From Pseudoxanthomonas sp. Root630 (GTDB taxonomy: Bacteria > Pseudomonadota > Gammaproteobacteria > Xanthomonadales > Xanthomonadaceae): 64,000 nt of DNA. The position numbers were made by a program, and so were the translations under genes. The notes under the pieces are model-generated. The model was not told where the DNA came from and made no database searches. It worked only from the letters and a program-made list of their open reading frames with translations. Position 1 is the stretch's first letter, and each line of letters opens with the position of its first letter. The stretch lies in the NCBI RefSeq assembly GCF_001427585.1, contig NZ_LMGY01000016.1, positions 182,868-246,867 on the forward strand. Direction: 5' to 3'. Shown piece by piece: positions 10,946 to 19,096 of this stretch.

Positions 10946-10960
10946 CAACCACATGGTTGA
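10945..10960. promoter_or_regulatory. Downstream ArsR operator covering the start codon
   Basis: This is a second perfect palindrome, TCAACCA-CA-TGGTTGA. The arsR start codon (10953-10955) is inside it, so the Met-Val-Glu N-terminus of the repressor is written by its own operator. A repressor bound here and at 10904 would cover both the -35 and the start region. Confidence 0.75.
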
Positions 10961-11324
10961 ACATGACTCCTCCCGACTCGACGCCGTCTTCCACGCCCTC
11001 GCCGACGGCACTCGCCGGCGGATGCTGCGCAGCCTCGGCGGACAGCCGCGCAGCGTGGGCGAACTGGCGGCGCCCTTCCATATCTCGCTCGCCGCGGCCT
11101 CCAAGCACATCAAGGTGCTGGAACGCGCCGGGCTGGTGACGCGGCAGATCCGGGGACGCACCCATCTCTGCCACCTGCAACCGCAGGCGCTCGCCGAAGG
11201 CCAGGCGTGGCTGCGCCATTACGAGCAGTTCTGGAACGACCGCCTGGACGCGCTCGATGCGGTTCTGCAGGCCGACACCGACACGACGGCCTCACCCGCG
11301 ACCCGACGGAGGAAACAGTCGTGA
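10953..11324 (+). CDS. ArsR-family winged-helix repressor
   Basis: This is a 123-residue winged-helix protein. It has LDAVFHALADGTRRRMLRSL at the N-terminus and the recognition helix ISLAAASKHIKVLERAGLV, then the wing RQIRGRTHLCHL. It lacks the CxC metal-binding motif of arsenic sensors. It matches the ArsR subgroup found with SRPBCC (AHSA1-like) genes, whose ligand is unknown. The start is chosen from the conserved MV(E/N)-x start inside the operator and not from the upstream TTG. It overlaps the first SRPBCC gene (GTGA), so the three genes form an operon. Confidence 0.9.
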   Translation: MVEHDSSRLDAVFHALADGTRRRMLRSLGGQPRSVGELAAPFHISLAAASKHIKVLERAGLVTRQIRGRTHLCHLQPQALAEGQAWLRHYEQFWNDRLDALDAVLQADTDTTASPATRRRKQS

Positions 11325-11773
11325 CCGCACGCCCCTCCCCCGACACGGTAGACGTCACCGTGCAGCGGCACTTTTCCGCGCCCGCGGAACGCGTGTTCGA
11401 TGCCTGGCTCACGCCGCGCTTGCTGGGCCAATGGATGTTCGGACCGGGCGTGCGCGACGAGAAGGTGCTGCGATTGGATGTCGATCCGCGCGTCGGCGGT
11501 CGTTTCTCGATACTGGTCGAACGTCATGGCACGCGCATCGACCATGTCGGCGAATACATCGTGATCGAGCGTCCGCATCGGCTGTCTTTCACCTGGGGCA
11601 TCGCGGGCGAGTCCGACCAGGACGGCAGCCGCGTGGACATCGTGATTTCGCCCGTTCCGACCGGGTGCGAACTCCGCCTCACCCACGCCCTGCCGCGCGC
11701 CTGGGCGGACTACGCCGAACGTACGCAACAGGGTTGGGCGCACATGCTCGAAGCGCTGCACGCGCTGTTCTGA
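11321..11773 (+). CDS. SRPBCC (AHSA1-like) protein
   Basis: This 150-residue START/Bet v1-like fold protein has the family pattern VQRHFSAPAERVFDAWLTP, LGQWMFGPG, DPRVGGRFSILVER and a C-terminal GWAHMLEALHALF helix. Such proteins bind hydrophobic ligands in a cavity; the ligand is unknown. The GTG at 11321 overlaps the arsR stop and is preceded by GGAGGA at 11308-11313. That decides the start over the upstream ATG in the same frame. Confidence 0.88.
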   Translation: MTARPSPDTVDVTVQRHFSAPAERVFDAWLTPRLLGQWMFGPGVRDEKVLRLDVDPRVGGRFSILVERHGTRIDHVGEYIVIERPHRLSFTWGIAGESDQDGSRVDIVISPVPTGCELRLTHALPRAWADYAERTQQGWAHMLEALHALF

Positions 11774-11809
11774 TCCCGCCGCAACACCCCTTACGACATC
11801 GGAGTTCGC

Positions 11810-12370
11810 ATGAACGACATCAACGCCGGTTTCGGCACGCTCATCGCCCCCAACACCTTGCGCCTGCAGCGTTCGCTGCCGGGCCCCATCGAACGTGTCT
11901 GGCACTACCTCACCGACAGCGACGCGCGCGGCCGCTGGCTGGCCAGCGGCCCGATGGACCTGCGCGTCGGCGGCGACGTGAACCTGGTGTTCCACCACGA
12001 CGACCTCTCCGACGTGCAGGTGCCCACGCCCGAGCGTTACCGCACGGAGGACGGTTGCCACCATCAGTCCGGCCGCATCACCGCATGCGAGCCGCCGCGC
12101 CTGCTGGCGCACACCTGGGGCGAAGCGGATGGCACGTCGTCAGAGGTACGCTTCGACCTGGAGGCACAGGGCGACCGCGTGCTGCTGACCATCACCCACA
12201 GCCGCCTGCCCGATCGCGATGCGCTGCTCAGCGTCTCCGCCGGCTGGCATGCGCACATCGGCATCCTGATCGATCACATGGAAGGCCGCGCGCCCGCCAA
12301 TTTCTGGACCACGCACGAGGCGCTGGAAGCCGACTACGCGCAACGCCTGCCGCGCGAGGCCGCGGCCTGA
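11810..12370 (+). CDS. SRPBCC (AHSA1-like) protein, second copy
   Basis: This 186-residue protein shares the fold of its upstream neighbour: RSLPGPIERVWHYLTDSDARGRWLASG, DLRVGGDVNLVFHH, GWHAHIGILIDHMEG. Sequence similarity between the two is modest, so they probably bind different ligands or form a heterodimer. The gap of 36 bases from the first gene keeps it in the ArsR operon. Confidence 0.88.
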   Translation: MNDINAGFGTLIAPNTLRLQRSLPGPIERVWHYLTDSDARGRWLASGPMDLRVGGDVNLVFHHDDLSDVQVPTPERYRTEDGCHHQSGRITACEPPRLLAHTWGEADGTSSEVRFDLEAQGDRVLLTITHSRLPDRDALLSVSAGWHAHIGILIDHMEGRAPANFWTTHEALEADYAQRLPREAAA

Positions 12371-12373
12371 GCC

Positions 12374-12736
12374 TCAGAGCAGCAGCCAAGGCAGGGCCAG
12401 CGTCACCGCCACGATGAAGAGCATCGCGGCAAGGACGCCGACGACGTAAAGCGGGCGATCACGAAGCAGTCCGCCGAACGTCTCCGCGCGCCCTTCGCGC
12501 TCAGCGGTGGCGCGCTCGGACCGCGCGTGGTCGCGCCGCTGCGCCTGGTAGCCGGCCATCAGGGTCTTCGCGCGCGCCAGCTGGTCGGCGTCCTCGATCC
12601 ACAATCCGCCCGCGGAAATACCCCAGGGGCTCGGCTGCGTTTCGTAGAAGTCGATCGCGTTCGTCCGCAGCAGGTCGCGCACGTCGTCGGCTTCATCGGC
12701 CGGTACGTTGCGCAGGTTGAGGAAGAGTTTCGCCAT
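12374..12736 (-). CDS. DUF6164-like small membrane protein
   Basis: This 120-residue protein starts MAKLFLNLRNVPADEADDV. The DUF2007-like N-terminal part (residues 1-70) contains FYETQPSPWGISAGGLWI. A linker rich in Arg/Glu and one C-terminal transmembrane helix follow (YVVGVLAAMLFIVAVTLAL, about 97-116). It is probably anchored in the inner membrane with the globular domain in the cytoplasm. The function is unknown. The stop is three bases from the stop of the convergent SRPBCC gene. The ATG at 12736 is preferred over a GTG two codons upstream. Confidence 0.75.
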   Translation of the reverse strand: MAKLFLNLRNVPADEADDVRDLLRTNAIDFYETQPSPWGISAGGLWIEDADQLARAKTLMAGYQAQRRDHARSERATAEREGRAETFGGLLRDRPLYVVGVLAAMLFIVAVTLALPWLLL

Positions 12737-12814
12737 GGCCACAGTGTAGCCGGTCAGCTTCGGGCGCAGCCGCGTGCGCTACCCTGCACGCTCCCCGATT
12801 TTCCAGGATGATCG

Positions 12815-13249
12815 ATGCGCTCCCTGTTGCTCGCTGTCTCGCTGACCTTCCTTGCCGCCTGTGCTCCGTCCGGCCCGCCGCCGGGTGGCAGCGTCGCCGA
12901 ACTCCAGCGCCTGGATACCCAGGCAGGCAGCGGCGCCGTGGCCACCAGCGCCAGCGACGTCACCGTGCACTACACCGGTTGGCTGTACGACGAGAACGCG
13001 CCCGACAAGCACGGGATGAAGTTCGACAGCTCGGTGGATCGCGGCGAACCGTTCACCTTCCTGCTCGGCGCAGGCCAGGTGATCCGCGGATGGGATGAAG
13101 GCGTCGCCGGCATGAAGGTGGGCGGCAAACGCACGCTGTTGATCCCGTCGGACCTCGGTTATGGCAGCAGCGGCGCAGGCGGCGTGATCCCGCCCGGCGC
13201 CTCGCTGGTGTTCGACGTGGAACTGCTGGACGTCAAGCCGCACGAGTGA
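12815..13249 (+). CDS. FKBP-type peptidyl-prolyl isomerase, lipoprotein
   Basis: This 144-residue protein begins with a lipoprotein signal ([13 protein letters not shown], Cys16). One FKBP domain follows: [75 protein letters not shown]. Nearly all active-site aromatic and hydrophobic residues are present, so it should catalyse prolyl cis-trans isomerisation in the periplasm or at the outer membrane. It follows a divergently oriented DUF6164 gene and ends beside the inverted repeat at 13264. Confidence 0.9.
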   Translation: MRSLLLAVSLTFLAACAPSGPPPGGSVAELQRLDTQAGSGAVATSASDVTVHYTGWLYDENAPDKHGMKFDSSVDRGEPFTFLLGAGQVIRGWDEGVAGMKVGGKRTLLIPSDLGYGSSGAGGVIPPGASLVFDVELLDVKPHE

Positions 13250-13263
13250 CGGCCCGAGAGCTA

Positions 13264-13379
13264 CTGTAGGAGCGACGTGAGTCGCGACCGCGAACAATCA
13301 ATGCACGGAAACCTTCTGGACCTTGCTCCGGAAAATGGTGGCTTCAGCCGTGCAGTCGCGACTCGCGTCGCTCCTACAG
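13264..13379. repeat. Long inverted repeat, second copy of the GGAGCGACGT family
   Basis: The 25-base arms at 13264-13288 and 13355-13379 differ at a single position when one is reverse-complemented. The core GTAGGAGCGACG resembles the arms at 2663-2737. The element fills the gap between the convergent FKBP and serine-hydrolase genes and could act as a transcription-ending or mRNA-stabilising structure. Confidence 0.75.
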
Positions 13380-13388
13380 AAGCGCTGC

Positions 13389-14987
13389 CTACTCCACCGG
13401 CGCCAGTCGCAGATCGTGGAAGTCGAAGCTGAAATCCGTCAGCGGCGAGATGGCTTCCATCCGGGCTTCGCGGATACCGCCATCGGGTTTCAGCGAGAAG
13501 GTCAGGAAGGCATCGGCGTTGAGCCAGCGCTCCCGCCAGCGCACCACGAAGGTGTCGTGCTGCCAGGGCTGGAGGTCACCGACCAGCTCCGGCGTGCGAC
13601 TGAAGCGCAACACCAGCCCTTTGCCCTCCTGGGCCACGGTGACGTCGCCGTACCACGGGTCGCGCAAGGTGCCGGCGTACTTCGCCAGCGGCAGCGACGG
13701 TTTCGACGTCGCATCGCGCGCGGCCTGCAGCTTCTGCCAGTGTTCGTCGGCGTTGTCGTTGGCTTGCGCCACCTGCGCCTGGTAGGCGGCCAGCCAGTCG
13801 GTGCCGCTGTTGGCAAGGTAGGCGTCCAGCACTTTCAGGGTGATCGCGTGGAACGCGGCGCCCACTTCCTGGTTCGTCAGCACCACCACGCCGAGCTTCT
13901 GTTCCGGCACCAACGTCACCCGCGAGACCATGCCCGGCCAGCCACCGGTGTGCCACACCAGCTTGCGGCCCTGGAAGTCGGACACCATCCAGCCTTCGCC
14001 GTAACCGAGGAAGTTCGGCTTCGCGGCCTTCAGGGCTTCCACCTTGGGCTCGGAGATCGGGATCGGCGTGACCAGCGACCACATCGCCTTCTGCCGGGCG
14101 GGCGTGAACAGGGCCTGCTCCCGCCCCTTCGCATCACGGTAGGTGCCGCCGGCCAGTTGCGCATTCATCCAGCGCGCCATGTCCGACACGCTGGAATACA
14201 CACCACCGGCGCCGGCCACGTTCTTCCACGTCATCCGCGGGGCCGGCTGCAGCGTGGTGAAGTCGGCCTTGGCATGGCCGGTGGCGACATTGTCGCCCGC
14301 CTTCAGCGCATCGCTGTTGTAGCGCGTCTCGCGCATACCCAGCGGCTGGAAGATGCGTGCACGCAGGAACTGTTCGTACGACTGCCCGCTGGCCTGCTCC
14401 ACCACCAGTTGGGCGATGCCGTAGAGGATGTTGTCGTAGGCGTAGCGCTCGCGGAAACCGCCGGTCAGCGGCACGTCGCGCAGGCGCTCGGCCACTTCGC
14501 GATTGCTGTAGGTGGTGGTGGGCCAGTACAGCAGGTCGCCCGCGCCCAGCCCCAGCCCGCTGCGATGGACCAGCAGATCGCGGATGCGCATCTCACGGGT
14601 CACGTACGGGTCGGCCATGCGGAACCACGGCAGGTGGTCGATCACACGGTCGTCCAGCGAGAGCTTGCCCTCGTCGGCCAGCATCGACAGCGACGCCGAG
14701 GTGAAGGCCTTCGTATTCGAGGCGATGGCGAACATCGTGTGGGCATCGACCTTCGCCGGCTTGCCGAGCTCGCGCTCGCCCCAGCCCTTGGCCAGCACCA
14801 CCTCGCCGTCCTTCACCACCGCGACCGCGATACCGGGCACGTCGAACGCCTGGCGCACAGACTCGACGTAGGCGTCGAGGTCCTGCAATGCGGGCGGTGG
14901 CGCGGCGTCTTTCGCGAAAGCGGCCGGCGCAGCCAGGAACAGCAGCAGCAAAGCGCGGCGCAGGGCCGCAGGCGACATCGGATACAT
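13389..14987 (-). CDS. Secreted serine hydrolase of the class C beta-lactamase/D-alanyl-D-alanine carboxypeptidase fold
   Basis: The protein has 532 residues with a signal peptide (RRALLLLFLAAPAAFA). The beta-lactamase-like domain has SxxK as SNTK near residue 90, a YxN-type triad as YDN near 190, and HTGGW near 350. A C-terminal ~110-residue beta domain (DUF3471-like, GTLRDPWYGDVTV) follows. These enzymes are usually peptidases or esterases and not drug-inactivating lactamases; the substrate is unknown. The start is either the ATG at 14987 or the one at 14978, which has a better-spaced GGTGG. Confidence 0.85.
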   Translation of the reverse strand: MYPMSPAALRRALLLLFLAAPAAFAKDAAPPPALQDLDAYVESVRQAFDVPGIAVAVVKDGEVVLAKGWGERELGKPAKVDAHTMFAIASNTKAFTSASLSMLADEGKLSLDDRVIDHLPWFRMADPYVTREMRIRDLLVHRSGLGLGAGDLLYWPTTTYSNREVAERLRDVPLTGGFRERYAYDNILYGIAQLVVEQASGQSYEQFLRARIFQPLGMRETRYNSDALKAGDNVATGHAKADFTTLQPAPRMTWKNVAGAGGVYSSVSDMARWMNAQLAGGTYRDAKGREQALFTPARQKAMWSLVTPIPISEPKVEALKAAKPNFLGYGEGWMVSDFQGRKLVWHTGGWPGMVSRVTLVPEQKLGVVVLTNQEVGAAFHAITLKVLDAYLANSGTDWLAAYQAQVAQANDNADEHWQKLQAARDATSKPSLPLAKYAGTLRDPWYGDVTVAQEGKGLVLRFSRTPELVGDLQPWQHDTFVVRWRERWLNADAFLTFSLKPDGGIREARMEAISPLTDFSFDFHDLRLAPVE

Positions 14988-15069
14988 CCACCATTCCCGT
15001 CCAGGAGCTTCCTGCGACGATACCGCACGCAGCGCGGCTGTCGGGAGCCCTTGCTGCGCACGGCATACT

Positions 15070-16338
15070 ATGCGGATGCCTTCACCGAGCTCCGACACCC
15101 CGCCCTCCACGCCCACGGTTGCCGTCGTCGGCGGCGGGCCCGCTGGCCTGATGGCAGCCGAAACCCTGCGCGCAGCGGGCTTCCAGGTCGATCTCTACGA
15201 TGCCAAGGGCTCGGTGGGCCGCAAGTTCCTGATCGCCGGCAAGGGCGGCATGAACCTCACCCACTCCGATCCCTTCGCTGTTTTCGTCGCGCGCTATGGC
15301 GAACGGGCGAACGAAGTCGGCGCATGGCTGCAGGCGTTCGATGCCGATGCGCTACGCGCCTGGGCACGCGGGCTCGGCGTGGAGACCTTCGTCGGCACGT
15401 CCGGGCGCGTGTTTCCCACCGACCTGAAAGCGGCCCCGCTGCTGCGCGGCTGGGTGCGCCGCCTGCGCGAACAGGGCGTGCGCTTCCATGTGCTGCATCG
15501 CTGGCAGGGCTGGGACGAAACCGGCGCGTTGCGCTTCGCCACGCCGGAAGGCGATCTCTGCGCGCAGCCCGACGCCGTCGTGTTGGCGACGGGGGGCGGC
15601 AGCTGGCCGGAACTGGGCTCGGACGGCGCCTGGGTCGATGCCCTGCAGGCGCGTGGCGTCGACATCGCGCCGCTGCAACCATCCAACTGCGGTTTCGACA
15701 TCGGCTGGAGCGAGCATCTGGCCACGCGCTTCGCCGGCGAACCGCTGAAACCGGTCACCGCGCACTGGCACGCAGCCGACGGCACCCCGCACCAACGCCA
15801 GGGCGAGTGCGTGATCACCGCGACCGGTATCGAAGGCAGCCTGGTCTATGCACTCTCGCCGCTGCTGCGCGACGCCATCGCGCGCGACGGCCACGCCACC
15901 CTGGTGCTGGACCTGCTGCCCGGGCGCGAGGAGCGCGACCTCGTGCGTCGCCTGGCCAAACCGCGCGGCTCGCGCAGCCTGAGCGAGCACCTGCGCCGGG
16001 AAGCTGGCGTGAGCGGCGTGCGTGCGGCCCTGCTCTACGAAGTGCTGGACAAGGCGGCGCTGGCGGATCCCGCGCGGATCGCCCGCACGCTGAAGCGGTT
16101 CCCGTTCCGGCTGCAGCGCGCACGCCCGATCAAAGAGGCCATCAGCAGCGCGGGCGGTGTACCGCTGGAAGCGCTGGACCGGGGCCTGATGCTGCGCGGT
16201 CTGCCCGGCGTGTTCGCCGCTGGCGAGATGCTCGACTGGGAAGCACCCACCGGCGGCTACCTGCTGACGGCGTGCTTCGCCAGCGGCCGCCAGGCCGCAC
16301 GCGGCGTGATCGACTGGCTGGCGCAACGCAACGCCTGA
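15070..16338 (+). CDS. TIGR03862-type flavoprotein (BaiN/HI0933 superfamily)
   Basis: This 422-residue protein has the FAD Rossmann motif VAVVGGGPAGLMAAETL, SVGRKFLIAGKGGMNLTHSD in place of the GGGRCN signature, VVLATGGGSWPELGSDG, and the C-terminal AGEMLDWEAPTGGYLL. The GGMNLTHS variant marks the TIGR03862 branch, of unknown substrate. It is divergent from the serine hydrolase, and its start lies within the upstream open frame of that gene but not in its likely coding part. It is a distant paralogue of the gene at 3892. Confidence 0.87.
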   Translation: MRMPSPSSDTPPSTPTVAVVGGGPAGLMAAETLRAAGFQVDLYDAKGSVGRKFLIAGKGGMNLTHSDPFAVFVARYGERANEVGAWLQAFDADALRAWARGLGVETFVGTSGRVFPTDLKAAPLLRGWVRRLREQGVRFHVLHRWQGWDETGALRFATPEGDLCAQPDAVVLATGGGSWPELGSDGAWVDALQARGVDIAPLQPSNCGFDIGWSEHLATRFAGEPLKPVTAHWHAADGTPHQRQGECVITATGIEGSLVYALSPLLRDAIARDGHATLVLDLLPGREERDLVRRLAKPRGSRSLSEHLRREAGVSGVRAALLYEVLDKAALADPARIARTLKRFPFRLQRARPIKEAISSAGGVPLEALDRGLMLRGLPGVFAAGEMLDWEAPTGGYLLTACFASGRQAARGVIDWLAQRNA

Positions 16339-16512
16339 GTGGTCGTCCGCAGGGGCTGCGGCGCGCACCCCGGGAAGTGCGTGCCGCAGCGGCTGCGGAA
16401 CGTGGACGCACGATACGCGAGCCGTTGTTGAAGTCCGGTTAGCGTTTGAAAGCAGTTTTATTACAGACATTTACGGCTGGATGTGCATGCTGTGCCTCAG
16501 GCCACTGAATGC

Positions 16513-16725
16513 TCATTCAGACTCTTCCGTCGCACCCTGATGTGCGGGGCCTTCGCGCCGCGCCTTGGCGGCGACATGCATGTTGTCGACCAGGTTGGGA
16601 TAGCGCCGGCCCGCCGCTTCGGCGCGGGCGCGGGCTTCTTCCACCTGTACCGCGGTGAGCTTGACGCCCCCGCCACGGCGCTTCGGCGCAGGACGTTGCC
16701 ACGGGCCGGGCTTGCGCGTCGCCAT
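16513..16725 (-). CDS. Small basic protein of unknown function
   Basis: This 70-residue protein has a Lys/Arg/Pro-rich N-terminus (MATRKPGPWQRPAPKRRGGG) followed by a predicted helix (TAVQVEEARARAEAAGRRYPN). No signal peptide or membrane segment is visible. The ATG lies three bases after the RidA stop, so it is probably the second gene of that operon. I do not recognise a characterised family. The basic tail could bind nucleic acid, but that is a guess. Confidence 0.6.
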   Translation of the reverse strand: MATRKPGPWQRPAPKRRGGGVKLTAVQVEEARARAEAAGRRYPNLVDNMHVAAKARREGPAHQGATEESE

Positions 16726-16728
16726 CGA

Positions 16729-17073
16729 TCAGACCGCGGCCGTCACCACGATTTCGATCAGCCACCCCGGCCGCGCGAGGTGCGCCTGCACGGTTGCGCG
16801 CGGCGGTGCGTTGCCCTCCGGCACCCACGCATCCCAGACCCGGTTCATCGCCTCGAAATCCTGCAGGTCCTTGATGAAGATCTCCGCGCGCAGGATCTTC
16901 GCCTTGTCGCTGCCCGCACGCGCCAGCAGCGCGTCGATCTCGGCGAGCACCTGCTGGGTCTGCCCGGCGATGCCCTGCGTGGCGTCTTCCGCCACCTGCC
17001 CCGCCAGGTAGATCACGCCGTTGTGGATGGCCATTTCGGAGAGGCGTGCGCCTACGTCGAACCGTTGGATCAT
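16729..17073 (-). CDS. RidA-family (YjgF/YER057c) protein
   Basis: This 114-residue protein has the chorismate-mutase-like RidA fold: IYLAGQVAEDATQGIAGQTQQVLAEIDALL, AEIFIKDLQDFEAMN and the PPRATVQAHLARPGWLIEI end. The RATVQA Arg-containing segment matches the position of the enamine-binding arginine of active deaminases. Canonical RidA hydrolyses reactive enamines/imines. AGGAG lies eight bases before the ATG at 17073. Confidence 0.87.
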   Translation of the reverse strand: MIQRFDVGARLSEMAIHNGVIYLAGQVAEDATQGIAGQTQQVLAEIDALLARAGSDKAKILRAEIFIKDLQDFEAMNRVWDAWVPEGNAPPRATVQAHLARPGWLIEIVVTAAV

Positions 17074-17103
17074 GTGGGGATCTCCTGTGTGATTACCTGA
17101 AGC

Positions 17104-17763
17104 TTAGCGCCACGCCTCGGTGCCCGCACGGCGGGCGGCACGCCAGAGCCACGTACCCGCCAACAGCATGGCGGAGACGATCAGCGCGATCAGCAGTTTC
17201 TGCACCCAACCCTTTCCGGCCGGCGCCCACAGCGCGTGCACCCACAGCAAGGCGAAGCACGCGAGCGACCAGGCCGCGGCCAACGGGAAATGCGGCCGCC
17301 ACGCCGCATCGAGACGGAAGCGCCACGCCTGCAGCACCATGCCCGCGGTGACGCTCAGGAACGCCGTGATCGCACAGGTGTGGTGGAACCAGACGTGAAA
17401 CTCAGGCGCGATCGCGGGCAGCCACGAATCGCCCACCGCCACGCCAGCGAGCGCGGCAGCGCCGAGGGCGAACAGCACTACCGGAGCGCCGCTCCGCGCC
17501 TGCGGTGCCAGTTGGGCACGCAGGCCCCACGCCAGCAGCACGATGGTGGCCGCCAGCAGGCAATAGGCCGACCGCAACAGCAGACCGTAGGGACCGCTCA
17601 GATATTGGCTGAGGGTGGCCTGGGGCCAGGCCAGATCGTGGCGGACGATCTGCAGCGCCCCCGCCACCAGCAGAAACAGGATCGCCCCGGTGATCGCCAG
17701 CGCCGCCGTCAGCCGGATCGTACGGGCCTGCGGGGTGGAAGCGGTCGGTGCGGCATCGGGCAT
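17104..17763 (-). CDS. DUF998-type integral membrane protein
   Basis: This 219-residue protein has about six hydrophobic segments, beginning ALAITGAILFLLVAGALQIV. The short periplasmic loop carries ATLSQYLSGPYG, and HVWFHHTCAITAF contains the conserved His pair of DUF998 and related frataxin-independent membrane families. The function is unknown. It sits 30 bases upstream of ridA and could be co-transcribed. Confidence 0.75.
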   Translation of the reverse strand: MPDAAPTASTPQARTIRLTAALAITGAILFLLVAGALQIVRHDLAWPQATLSQYLSGPYGLLLRSAYCLLAATIVLLAWGLRAQLAPQARSGAPVVLFALGAAALAGVAVGDSWLPAIAPEFHVWFHHTCAITAFLSVTAGMVLQAWRFRLDAAWRPHFPLAAAWSLACFALLWVHALWAPAGKGWVQKLLIALIVSAMLLAGTWLWRAARRAGTEAWR

Positions 17764-17941
17764 GAGCGGACCTCGGCAGGTGTCGAACCGATTATCCGAC
17801 AGCGCTCAAGTTCGCCGGTTTCGGGCCGTTGTCGTGGGCAGAAGTCCGTGGCGTGCCCGCCGTCACGGTTTGACCTACACTCCAACCTCTCCCGGGGCAC
17901 CGGGGGACTGGCCGCCACGAGCGAGGGGACTCCACGCGCCA

Positions 17942-19033
17942 ATGCCGTTCGACGTATCGCCATCCGGCGCCCACCCGGCGCGCCACCACGCCCAGCGCCT
18001 GCCCCGCCGGATCTACCGGCTGCGCATGCTGGGCATGGGCCTGGCCGCCCTGCCCGTCGGCGCCGTGCTGCTGGAAAACGGCGCGGGCTGGGGGGCGTGG
18101 GCGTGGCTGGGCTTCACCGCCCTGCTGTGGCCGCAACTGGCCTACTGGCTCGCGCTGCAGCACCGCGAACCCTTCCGCGGTGAAATCCGCAACCTGCTCT
18201 TCGACTCGATGCTGGCCGGCATGTGGGTGCCGTTGATGGCGTTCAACCTGCTGCCGAGCGTGTTGCTCGTGACCCTGGCCACCGTCGACAAGATCAGCAC
18301 CGGCATCGATCGCCTGTGGTACTGGTCGCTGCCGCTGATGCTGGCCGGCGCGCTGCTGGCCGGTGCGCTCACCGGTTTCGAACTGCAACCGGTGACCAGC
18401 ATGCCCGTGATGCTGGCGTGCCTGCCGATGCTGCTGATCCACTCGATCGCCGTGAGCCAGGCCAGCTACCGCCTGGTGCGCAAGGTGAAGCGGCAGAACC
18501 GCTTGCTGGACGAGCTCAGCCGGCGCGACACCCTCACCGGGCTGGACAGCCGCGGCCACTGGCAGGAACAGGCGTCGATGCTGCTGGCGCAATGCGCGGA
18601 AACCGGCGAGCAGGCCACGCTGATGATGATCGACATCGATCACTTCAAGGCCATCAACGACCGCCACGGCCATGCCGCCGGCGACGATGTGCTGCGCGCG
18701 GTCGCCGGCGTGATCCAGCACAGCATCCGTACGCTGGATTGCGCGGGCCGGCTGGGCGGCGACGAGTTCGCGGTGCTGCTGCGCGGGAGCGACCTGCGGG
18801 CCGCCGAGAACGTGGCGCAGCGTATCCGCGAAGGCGTGGAAGCCCTCCGCCTCCAGACCGCGCCCGGCCTGCACCCGACGGTCAGCCTGGGGCTGGCGTG
18901 CGCCGACGCCCCGTCCGCCGGGCTGCGCGCGTGGCTGGAAGCGGCCGACCGCGCGCTTTACCGCGCCAAGAGCAACGGGCGCAACCAGTGGGCGGTGCAC
19001 GAAGCGCTGCACGCGGCCACCGTTACGCCCTGA
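17942..19033 (+). CDS. Diguanylate cyclase with MASE2 membrane sensor
   Basis: The protein has 363 residues. The N-terminal ~180 residues are a MASE2 membrane domain (RIYRLRMLGMGLAALPVG, HREPFRGEIRNLLFDSM). The C-terminal GGDEF domain has DxLTGLDSRGHW, DIDHFKAINDRHGHAAGD and GGDEF at residues 272-276. An RxxD inhibitory site (RTLD) lies five residues before GGDEF. It should make c-di-GMP with product inhibition. The ATG at 17942 is chosen because MASE2 begins just after it. It is convergent with the TPR-GGDEF gene. Confidence 0.88.
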   Translation: MPFDVSPSGAHPARHHAQRLPRRIYRLRMLGMGLAALPVGAVLLENGAGWGAWAWLGFTALLWPQLAYWLALQHREPFRGEIRNLLFDSMLAGMWVPLMAFNLLPSVLLVTLATVDKISTGIDRLWYWSLPLMLAGALLAGALTGFELQPVTSMPVMLACLPMLLIHSIAVSQASYRLVRKVKRQNRLLDELSRRDTLTGLDSRGHWQEQASMLLAQCAETGEQATLMMIDIDHFKAINDRHGHAAGDDVLRAVAGVIQHSIRTLDCAGRLGGDEFAVLLRGSDLRAAENVAQRIREGVEALRLQTAPGLHPTVSLGLACADAPSAGLRAWLEAADRALYRAKSNGRNQWAVHEALHAATVTP

Positions 19034-19070
19034 CGCACCGCCAGGGCATTCCTTCCATCCGTGTTTGCGC

Positions 19071-19091
19071 GGACCGCCGCCCGGGCGGTCC
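19071..19091. terminator. GC hairpin between two convergent cyclase genes
   Basis: The stem GGACCGCC (19071-19078) pairs with GGCGGTCC (19084-19091) around a 5-base loop. There is no clear U-tract on either side. The location between two stop codons suggests a shared transcription end. Confidence 0.45.
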
Positions 19092-19096
19092 GGCGG

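Noticed and set aside
10953..11324. Arsenic or metal sensor
   Set aside because: The repressor has no CxC metal site and is linked to SRPBCC genes, not to ars genes.
13389..14987. Antibiotic-resistance beta-lactamase
   Set aside because: It has the fold and SxxK, but also a C-terminal accessory domain and no features of a resistance enzyme; a peptidase or esterase is more likely.
13323..16442. 1039-codon plus-strand open frame
   Set aside because: It covers the serine hydrolase on the other strand and runs through the flavoprotein in another frame; no motifs.
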